From Cylindrotheca closterium (Eukaryota; Bacillariophyta; Bacillariophyceae; Bacillariales; Bacillariaceae), in assembly GCA_933822405.4 (NCBI GenBank), contig CAKOGP040001101.1, positions 1 to 31,703 on the forward strand: a DNA stretch of 31,703 nt, in the 5' to 3' direction. Positions 1-7,713 of the stretch are shown in pieces. A model generated the notes under the pieces. That model did not search any database. It saw only the letters and a program-made list of their open reading frames with translations, and had not been told where the DNA came from. How positions within the stretch are numbered: position 1 is the stretch's first letter; the number at the start of each line of letters is the position of its first letter. Made by a program: the position numbers and the translations under genes.

Positions 1-127
1 TCCTCTTAGAAAGCAGTACAGTGACAAGATCGTAAATCCCCGCCTCTGCCTTCAATGTCAGACAGTGAAGAGTGCTGGCAATTTGGAGCGCTTCCTGAGT
101 CGGTCGCAAATAAGCAGTTGTGATGTT

Positions 128-184
128 TGTTGCGTTGCGTTGTGTTGCGTTGTGTTGTGTTGCGTTGTGTTGTGTTGCGTTGCG
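128..184. repeat. Pentanucleotide microsatellite (TTGYG)n
   Basis: An uninterrupted run of 5-bp units alternating TTGCG and TTGTG. It lies just outside the left arm of the long inverted repeat, and the same repeat class recurs just inside that arm at 417-485. No coding role is apparent. Confidence 0.9.
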
Positions 185-197
185 ATTGGGACTAGGG

Positions 198-421
198 TAA
201 TCTTAATAACTATCTATTCCTAGACTTCAAATTCACTCTGTCAAATACAGAGCAGTCTTTTCAAAAGGAATGAGCTACAACTGAGCTGCAGCTCATTCAC
301 CAACTTCTTTCACAACCTCTTTGGTACGTAGCTTTCCACTGTCCTGCTACTGTACCTTCTTTGCATACGTACTTGGGCGTTCCGATCAGTCCGTCCTTCG
401 CTAGCCAACACCTGCAGTGTT
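198..421 (+). repeat. Left arm of a 224-bp long inverted repeat
   Basis: The arm begins TAATCTTAATAACTATC and ends CCTGCAGTGTT. Its reverse complement is found at 1302-1525 with only about four substitutions, near the GAGCTGCAGCTC stretch, so identity is about 98 percent. The arms could be the terminal inverted repeats of a non-autonomous DNA transposon or could have arisen by an inverted duplication. I see no target-site duplication in the immediate flanks (ACTAGGG on the left, GGAAAGC on the right), and the arms do not start with a terminus I recognise. Confidence 0.9.
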
Positions 422-485
422 GTGTTGAGTTGAGTTGTGTTGCGTTGTGTTGTGTTGTGTTGTGTTGTGTTGCGTTGCGTTGTGA
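417..485. repeat. Pentanucleotide microsatellite (TTGTG/TTGCG)n inside the inverted repeat
   Basis: A run of TTGTG, TTGCG and TTGAG units that starts at the inner edge of the left arm and becomes degenerate up to about 510. It is absent at the inner edge of the right arm, so it expanded or arrived on one side only. Confidence 0.85.
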
Positions 486-1301
486 GCTGTGCTGTGTTGT
501 GCTGTGTCTTGTTTTGCGAATGATGTTGATGTTGATGTTTGATGTTGAATATTGTGGGGATTTCACCGTCTGTCCCTCGTCCAAGGCCCACGTACGACGG
601 TCATGCCAACTTTCACGATGGGATAAATGGGGTTTGCTAATCGAAGATTACCCGGCGCCGCCTCCACTCCTGGGCTTGAATCGCATGATGTAGTCTTTGT
701 CTGGAGAGATCGCGCACGTATGCTACCATGGAAACTGTGGCAAAAGCCTGATGCTACATACGAGAAGCGAGTAGGTTTGGCACAGTAGCGAGGTACTAAG
801 TTAGTGACTGGTTTGCACCGAGGTCGAATCATAGGATTCGAAAAGGACAATCAATAGGATTGACAGACAAACCCGGACCAAATGGGGTACCGAGCTATGG
901 TGCAAATGAGAGAGAGGGTGGTGAGGGCGGGAAAAGCAAAAAGAGCTGACGGTCTTGACCGAGCAGCTAAACTCCTTCTATCGCCTCCATCATCCCACAA
1001 GCTCCCATTGCGAACAATGTCTTCTCCAAATCTTCCGTCCTCTTCGTCGACACTCTTCGCTCCGTCCGCCAACCGTGTACTTCACTGAAGCGACGCGCCG
1101 TAATCGACACGACGGAAATTGAGACTAAGGAAGAGCTAGAAACGCCCATACGTCTCCCGTCTTGCCGATCAATAATCAGCTCACGACTGCCAGCTTCTAC
1201 GTACGTGTACATGTCGTCAGCTGGAACCACATCCAGCAAATCAAAAAGTAAGAGGGGAGGGTTTTAGGGGATTATGCATTCACTAACTCGCCAAATAACA
1301 A
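422..1301. other. Spacer between the inverted-repeat arms, no gene seen
   Basis: About 880 bp. The open frames here are short, overlap one another on both strands and show no recognisable motif. The longest + strand one, ending near 693, owes much of its length to the microsatellite. I see no transposase remnant, which is compatible with a MITE-like element or foldback structure. Confidence 0.6.
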
Positions 1302-1525
1302 AACACTGCAGGTGTTGGCTAGCGAAGGACGGACTGATCGGAACGCCCAAGTACGTATGCAAAGAAGGTACAGTAGCAGGACAGTGGAAAGCTACGTACC
1401 AAAGAGGTTGTGAAAGAAGTTGGTAAAGGAGCTGCAGCTCAGTTGCAGCTCATTCCTTTTGAAAAGACTGCTCTGTATTTGACAGAGTGAATTTGAAGTC
1501 TAGGAATAGATAGTTATTAAGATTA
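1302..1525 (-). repeat. Right arm of the 224-bp long inverted repeat
   Basis: Reverse complement of 198-421 with about four substitutions and no indels that I can see. The right boundary is GATTA at 1521-1525, after which similarity to the other flank stops abruptly. Confidence 0.9.
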
Positions 1526-1690
1526 GGAAAGCACACGGCTCTTCTACCTGTAACACCCATCATCATGACCATTACGGACTTCACCGTGCGCAAAACAATC
1601 GCCAATGCCGATCTTCACAAAAAAAATTGTCACACATCACAAAACCCGCAACTCAGATAATCTAAACTGACGACCAAGAAGTATAAGATC

Positions 1691-3143
1691 ATGGCAAGAG
1701 GTAGACCTCCTGGAACCAAGAATAAGTCAAGTCATTCCGCTGAAGATCTTCCAAGTACAAGAAGCAACAGGCAGCAAAACAAGCAAGAGGACGACAGCAC
1801 ATAGCTGATGCATTTGCCAACGCCAAACGACAGCAATCGGAAACTCCCCAATGGAAAGAGCACCCCTTGTCAAAGAATAACTTCGAAGCATCACAAAAGC
1901 TGCTTGCCAAAGTGCTTGATCATCCTTCAATGCCCAAAGGAAAATCAGTGCCGACCAGAGGAATCATTGACCAGAGAAGCGACAATTGGGATATCAGCTA
2001 TGACATTCCATCTACTACCAATGAAGAAGAGAGCGATGGGTTCTATAGAAGAGTATTAATACCTCCTGCTGGCACACCATTGCGAACATACCTTGACGAG
2101 GCAAAGGCACATATAGAGAAAAATGAGTTCTGGAGAAGACGCCAGTACTACCATGGGAATTTCAATTCTCCCTTGGCGTCTGGCCTTGGAGCAAAACCAG
2201 CTCCAGACAAGTTCTATTTGCCAGACATGATTCGAATCTGGTGTCCAAGGGACCAGTTCCACAGCATAAAGTTCCAGTACACTTGTACCAGCTGCCAATG
2301 CTGCTCAATCATCCAAAAAGAACCAACTTGGAGGCCAGCTTTTGAACAAAATGAGATCCGCTGGGTCTATTGCCACCGCTTGGAATGCAAGAACGATGGT
2401 TGTAAAGGGGGCACTTTCAATTCAACCGACCCTTCATTCCTTGGTATGCTTCCCACTTGTATTGCAGACAGCTTTGAATTCATCTTTCCCCCTCAAGGAC
2501 CTGGAGTTTCAAGATTCATGCTTCGTCGTTTGTCACTGCAAATAGACAATCATGTGCTATTTGGAGCATGGGTTCGTGAGGTGAATGATATGATGTGGGA
2601 ACGGTACTTTCAAAAGTCCAATCAATACCTTGAATTGCTGAACGATTGGCTTGAGAAATGGCCTTCTGTCTCAAGCTATGATGGCAGACCTCCACTGCAC
2701 TGTACCAGCTACGATGGCAGACCAATAATCCCATACACAGCATTTGGAGAGGCTGGTCACCACAATGGAATTATGATGACTGAAAACCTCGCCAAAACAC
2801 TCTTTCGGCTTGCGGAAGGCGGGAAAAGATTGCAATACAACCAGAATTTGTTTGCAGCATGGCAGGATGAAGGCTTGAGAGCTGACGACACTTTCAAGAT
2901 TTGCAAGAAAGTCCATGTGACAACATCAGGAAAGAAGAGAGTGAAACCATTTGCTGGCCTACTAACTCTTTTGTCTCAAAAAGGAAAGATAGTGGCTGCT
3001 GTGTTCAAGTCCAGCATGTCACATGACACAAACACTTGCATTCTTCAAGAGGTAAAGAAAGCGAGAGACCATGTTGGTGCTCCCCCTCTGAGGCTCCTCC
3101 AAACTGACAATCCTGTAGGGGAACAAGCTCCTTACTACACCAT
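1691..3143 (+). pseudogene. Transposase N-terminal part: AT-hook, Cys-rich domain and DDE core
   Basis: The ATG at 1691 opens MARGRPPGTKNK, an AT-hook-like start expected to bind the DNA minor groove. That frame ends at a TAG at 1802-1804, and the continuing frame (KYKKQQAAKQARGRQ and onward) is open from 1744, so a one-base shift lies near 1745. The main frame then runs to about 3140. A Cys/His-rich segment (CTSCQCC, CHRLECKNDGCKG) near 2280-2410 and the following FRM/LRRLS-type stretch resemble the DUF6729 domain. The nuclease core shows ADDTFKICK (first Asp, near 2885) and LLQTDNPVGE (second Asp, near 3100). The third acidic residue is not obvious. The frame breaks where it passes into the exonuclease part. 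The family call rests on remembered patterns and is moderate. Confidence 0.7.
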
Positions 3144-4590
3144 ATGTCCTGGTTGCCTTCCATTGAGATACCACAAACTGACATTGCAGTTCTTGATGAT
3201 GCCACTGCCATCAACGATTACATTTTGACATTTGCTGAATCATTTCCGGGTGATACTGATATCTATTACGGGCTAGATACAGAGTTTGAGAGAGACGGCC
3301 AGAAGCTCACAGTTTTATCATTGGCTTTTCCCTCAATCAATCATTGGTGTACCAGTGGCCATTGTTATTCACCTACACAAGATTGCAAAAAGAGACTTTC
3401 CAAATTCTCTGAAGAGGCTCCTGGAGCAGCACAATATGATCCCCACTGGACGTCTGATCGGCGGTGATTGCAAGAAGCTGGAGGACCAACTTGGAGTTCT
3501 GATCCAGAGAAGGATGGAGCTGTACAACTTGTGTAGAACTGATAGGGACATTGAACGATATGGACTGAAAGACTTGATGGAAGAGTATCTTCTATGCACA
3601 TATCCAATGAACAAGTCTGATGCGCAGTCATCAAGCTATGCAAAGGCTAAACTATCACCTACGGATGTGCAATACTGCGCTCTGGATGCAGTTGTCTCAT
3701 TATGGGTTTGTCACAGGGCATTGGCTTTGTTAGCACAAGGAGGCCAACTTGTTGATCCACATCCAACTTTGCAAGTAGGGAAACGCTGCATCGTAACACA
3801 CAACACAAAGGACATTGCTGCTGGTACTCTTCGGTTTGTTGGAACCAGAGGAGAGCAGAGATCATGGAACAGCAAAACATTAGGTAGGGCGGATTGCGTG
3901 GTTGCTATTGAAAGTCTGATTGATGAAGCGTTTGAACCAAAAAGAAGGCATTCATCCTGGCCACAAACGGCAAAGACACTAGGAGAGCTGAAGAGAAGTC
4001 TTCATACTTTTGAACTGGCAGTGAAAGTTAATCAAATCAAGATCCTTTTGGATGACTATCAACCATCTTGCACACCAGCCATGGTAGGCGATGCTACTGT
4101 CCAACCTTTCCAAGTCAACAAGAGCTATCTTGATGGGTTACTACAGGAACACCAGGCCAGCAACAACAGTACACCAATGATGCCAATGCAGGAAACGGAC
4201 AGTGTTGATATCATTGGCCAGGAGGATGGCACTGAGGACAGGGCTGCTGCTGGCCTTGAAGCAGAGATCCACAAGGATAGTGAGACTGGTTTGCTTTTGA
4301 CAAAGTCAGTGAGGGATCTTTTTCACCAATTTCACAACATACCACTGTCGGAGAAAGCCGATGAAGCTGCACATGTCTGCCAGTTCCTCCTTGCTGCAAC
4401 TTGGATCAACGATGAGGACGATTATGCAAATGTTGCTGAGGTGGTCCTTAGCAAAGGTGAAACGGATCTTGCTTCCCACGAGTTCTTCCATAGGGAGTAT
4501 TGGCGAAAACGAGTCAGACGAAACACCCCACTCCCAAAGGATCATGCTAAGAACATTCGAGCTGTGCAATATGAAATATGGACCAACAGG
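3144..4590 (+). pseudogene. 3'-5' exonuclease domain (RNase D/WRN type) of the transposase polyprotein
   Basis: All three DEDDy signatures can be read. Exo I is YYGLDTEFERDG with Asp and Glu codons at 3276-3284. Exo II is LIGGDCKKL near 3450-3480. Exo III is SPTDVQYCALDAV near 3655-3695, with the Tyr and Asp expected for the DEDDy class. Exo I lies in one frame and Exo II and III in another, with the shift near 3345. The domain is followed by about 300 residues ending in a basic patch (EYWRKRVRRN). In the intact ancestor it would degrade DNA or RNA from a 3' end, perhaps trimming transposition intermediates, but that role is inference. No exonuclease partner is needed by most DDE transposases, which makes this fusion notable. 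Confidence 0.75.
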
Positions 4591-5290
4591 GTCTATCTAA
4601 AGATCTCGTTTACCTGTCAAGGAAGCTTGGGGTTGAAATAGCGCCACTACCTCTATCGACCAAAGATGAGTTCACACTGTATAATGATGAGCTGCGACAA
4701 ATTACTAGGGGGTCAAGAAATCCAAACTCAAATGATTGGGATAACATTGCAAGGAAGTTTCTACAGCGAGCAGATGGAAAAGGCGATATTTCCAAAAATT
4801 GCAGATCAGTTGAAGAAGTATTACCATCAGTGGAAGCAGAACCGGTCAAACGTCAGTTTGGAACTAGGGTCAACATCAAAACAGTAGACCTTTGGATCAA
4901 ACTGAAAGCACAAAAGTCGGCCTTTTCACCAGCTATCATCAACATAAAGTTGCCTTCACAAGTAGAAGGTCCTTTCTATTCCCACAAGCGGCCTCTTGAA
5001 GAGAAACTAAATGTTGTGCCACCAGCTGCTGCCTACACTCAACAAAAGCATGTGGGCCTTGAAACCGAAGAGCAGAAGAAACGAAAGACAAAGAAGACGA
5101 GCGAACCAATTACATTGGATCAACTGAAGCAGCATCAAAACCATCAGCTAATCAAACAATTAGCAAAAAGATGTGCATGGTTTCCAATGTGCAGTCGTCA
5201 AATTCTGGTTTGTGGGGGCACACAACTTGGAAGATGCAGTTTCATAAACAAAGAACACAAGCGTTTGGGACAGGCTGAGATAGGAACACA
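4591..5290 (+). pseudogene. Basic, Cys-containing C-terminal segment of the transposase polyprotein
   Basis: The open frame continues from the exonuclease part after a one-base shift near 4590 and ends at a TAG at 5313-5315. It contains TRGSRNPNSNDWDNIARKF, a segment that resembles the region after the exonuclease in fungal relatives. A Lys/Arg-rich stretch (EEQKKRKTKKTSE) near 5070-5100 could be a nuclear localisation signal. A Cys cluster (CAWFPMCSRQILVCGG then RC) near 5175-5240 could bind zinc. The function of this part is not known to me. Confidence 0.55.
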
Positions 5291-5295
5291 AGAAA

Positions 5296-6156
5296 TTGGA
5301 AAACGCAACATATAGGCGCAGGCAGCGGAAGATAAAAGGCATCATGGAGAAAGCGAGAGAGAACCTTGAGCCTGGCACGAACACTTCCAATGCCATTGAT
5401 CTGAGTAACGACATTGCAGTTTCGGAAGAGGACTATCTGAGCCAAAAAAGTGTAATAGTGCAATGGGAAGACATTTCGGAATCGGGGGCCATCACATGTG
5501 ACGGGATCATCATTGAAGAAACGTTGATGAAGGCGCTTGCAACATCTACAGTGATGATTAACGATGCAATTGTCAATGCTTACCTTGCTCTTCTTGTTCA
5601 AAAGTGCCATTACTCTGGGAAAAGAAGGAATGTTAAGGCAAAAAACTCGGGAATGTGGCGGACACAAGACGGGAGAAAGAAAGTGGAATCTTACCTGGCG
5701 CGTACAAGCCACCCAGTCAATCTCTTTCCTGTATTCTTTGGAAGCCGAAATGCTGGACATTGGGCAGCTCTCATTGCTTGCAATGAATGTTTTCTTGCAG
5801 AAGAAAAACGAAAGTATATCTTTATTGACAGCTTGGAGTATTCAAGGAAAGATAATTTCCTTGCAGTGAAACAAATGTTGGGCGCTGAGGAAGATGATCC
5901 CGATTTCGTGATGATGAACTCACCTAACCAGGCCCTGGGATCAAACGATTGCGCTGTGTACACCCTTGCAGCATGCGCTCACTATGTGTTGCGAGATGGC
6001 AACCGGTTGCCTTCCTCATTCCGATTCCAAACTGATATTGATGCCGCAATGTTTGGCAGAGCTTGGAGGCGCCATGTATTTGAATCCCTTGTGAATGAGA
6101 AGATAAATATGGAGGATCCAGTTCTTTCTTGGATGGAACTGCAATATGGAGCATAA
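5296..6156 (+). CDS. Ulp1/SENP-like C48 cysteine protease of the transposon
   Basis: Counted from the TTG at 5296, this 286-residue frame keeps a complete papain-like triad in the Ulp1 order: His155 in GHWAAL, Asp178 in FIDSL, the oxyanion Gln212 in NQALG and Cys219 in NDCAVYTL. Ulp1/SENP enzymes remove SUMO or related modifiers or cut their precursors. Transposon-borne copies are thought to process element or host proteins. No ATG opens the frame near 5296, and similarity in composition suggests it was joined to the preceding segment by a frameshift near 5290, so the protease may be the C-terminal end of a polyprotein. It is the least damaged part of the element. The frame ends with TAA at 6154-6156. 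Confidence 0.8.
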   Translation: MENATYRRRQRKIKGIMEKARENLEPGTNTSNAIDLSNDIAVSEEDYLSQKSVIVQWEDISESGAITCDGIIIEETLMKALATSTVMINDAIVNAYLALLVQKCHYSGKRRNVKAKNSGMWRTQDGRKKVESYLARTSHPVNLFPVFFGSRNAGHWAALIACNECFLAEEKRKYIFIDSLEYSRKDNFLAVKQMLGAEEDDPDFVMMNSPNQALGSNDCAVYTLAACAHYVLRDGNRLPSSFRFQTDIDAAMFGRAWRRHVFESLVNEKINMEDPVLSWMELQYGA

Positions 6157-7713
6157 CAATAAGCAAGTTAGAAGTATTAGACATAGCCTTTGGCGCCAGC
6201 ATGACGTTGAGTGTACTCACGGCTCCTTGATTAATCGGTGAAGCTTTTCGCCAGATGCAGGGGACGCTGTATAAGCTTCATGGTAAAGCATAATCAAATG
6301 CATTCCTTTTAGTAGTAGTAAGCAGTGCAGTAGCAAGATAAAATCCCATTCCGCTGCTGCTTTCAAAGAATGTCGACCGAGGCGAATGTTGGATCAAATG
6401 TTGGAATCAACACGTTCTCTTTTCGAAGCTTCACACTTTCTATAAGAACAAGTGATTTAGACACAGGTTCCGTCCATGATCACTCCCAAAAAATCAGTTC
6501 TCGGGAGGTACGGCCCATACCGGTACAGGTCGATATTTTTTAGAAGGAGAAATTCGTGCCAAATCCGTAAAATGCTGCCGCTGATTTGTTGACTGGTGAT
6601 TGATAATCTGTGAGTGATGATCAGTCGTCTTCTGTTTTCTTGCTGCTGGCTGTGCTGCACCAGTCTCATCCTTGACTCCGATGCGTTTCTTCCATAATTA
6701 GTCGCATTTGTTGTGTGGCTGGTGGATTGTTTTCGGCACGTCCTTTGTTGCCAATCTTTTGATCGTGGTGATGTTGATCGGAGCAATGACGTCTGCAAAA
6801 TTGAAAATGCAGCTCACGACAAATCACATCGCGACATATCCGGGTTCAAAGTGCTTAATTTTTGATTTTCAAAAACTATTGGTCTGCCCTCCCATCCTGC
6901 TCCCATCGCATGGAAATTCTGCGATGATATTGGCGACACGTAGAGGGCAGTAGGAAAAATACGGGGATTTTCAAAAATACCCGACCCCATTTATCCTAAC
7001 TTCCACTGATCCGAAAATACGAAAGTTCACAAAAAATGCACAGAAACTTGGACCGATCAAACAGTCCTGGCAGGCGCGTGGCCGGCCGGCAACATTTGGG
7101 TCGCTCTTACCGGTTCGGAACCGACTTTTTCTATGGTGCCTGCGGCGCCAAGTTTCGCAAAATTTGCGAAACCTCGCGCTACGCGCGAAACCTGGAATTT
7201 TTTCGGGAGTGCTCCTGACTGACTCATGCGACCATGTTGAACGTGTTATGGCCACGCGAAATTTCAGAGCAGCCAGACCATCTCTCCTGGTATTATCGAT
7301 GTCGGTATCGTTTGTAGTTGTATTGACAGGTAAGATTGATCGTTGACAGCCAAAAGGTTCATAGGCTTCTGATAACGCGATGAATGACACAGCGACGTCT
7401 TCGTTCGGGAACGTTTATAGCATCTGGAAATCTAGACTCTACACTCTCACTCTTTCCCTTCCTCGTACAATTTCCAATCTTTCTTCAGTCAATTGACAGT
7501 CAATTAGCAGGAAACAGTATTCTTCTTTGCGTCGTTGCACGTCTAAAAAAGGAATTGTTAGCATCAAAAGACGCTTCAGCATCAAAATACGCTGTCACAC
7601 AAAAATCGATAGTCTTCAAAGAGTCTCTCACTGACGCTACATTTTTGTTCACGACACAAACAACAAGATCACAATCAGAGAAAAGAGGAAGACGATCGTA
7701 GTTAGAACAAAAC
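6157..7713. other. Non-coding interval upstream of the NUP98-NUP96 gene
   Basis: No ORF here has a recognisable motif. The - strand frames at 6457-6798 and 6971-7390 look like chance. The first part holds the 3' flank of the transposon, including a sequence near 6304-6375 that weakly repeats 1-60 of the window in direct orientation. The second part contains GC-rich palindromes at 7111-7172 and should include the promoter and 5' UTR of the + strand gene. From about 7430 the sequence is pyrimidine-rich, as in many leaders. Confidence 0.6.
7111..7190 (+). promoter_or_regulatory. Palindrome cluster with an E2F-like site upstream of NUP98-NUP96
   Basis: CGGTTCGGAACCG at 7111-7123 is a perfect 13-bp palindrome. 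GTTTCGCAAA and TTTGCGAAAC at 7152-7172 are 10-bp arms around one central base. GCGCGAAA at 7183-7190 matches the canonical E2F/DP consensus TTTSSCGC on the other strand. The cluster lies about 520-600 bp before the start codon. That it controls the gene is inference, and it could instead be part of a dispersed repeat. Confidence 0.35.

Larger units (their letters stand above)
1691..6156 (+). mobile_element. Decayed DDE transposon coding for exonuclease and Ulp1 protease
   Basis: Successive + strand frames join into what reads as one coding region of about 4.4 kb. It carries an AT-hook, a Cys-rich DUF6729-like domain, a DDE nuclease core, a 3'-5' exonuclease, a Lys-rich segment with a Cys cluster and a C48 protease. 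Adjacent frames overlap where homology passes from one to the next, near 1745, 3140, 3345, 4590 and 5290, so the breaks look like single-base indels rather than introns. DDE proteins combining the DUF6729-like and exonuclease domains are known to me from fungi, and Ulp1-type proteases occur in several eukaryotic transposons. I could not define terminal inverted repeats or a target-site duplication, so these limits are those of the coding part only. Confidence 0.75.

Noticed and set aside
361..693. 110-codon ORF across the inverted-repeat arm and microsatellite
   Set aside because: Much of it is a translated pentanucleotide repeat (Cys/Val/Leu runs) and the rest has no motif.
3140..3350. Introns as the explanation of the frame changes in the transposon
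   Set aside because: Protein similarity continues from one frame to the next with overlap and no GT-AG segment of suitable length is needed, so small indels are simpler.
6971..7390. 139-codon - strand ORF upstream of the nucleoporin gene
   Set aside because: It overlaps the palindrome cluster and probable 5' UTR, has no recognisable domain and is rich in residues produced by GC-rich palindromes.
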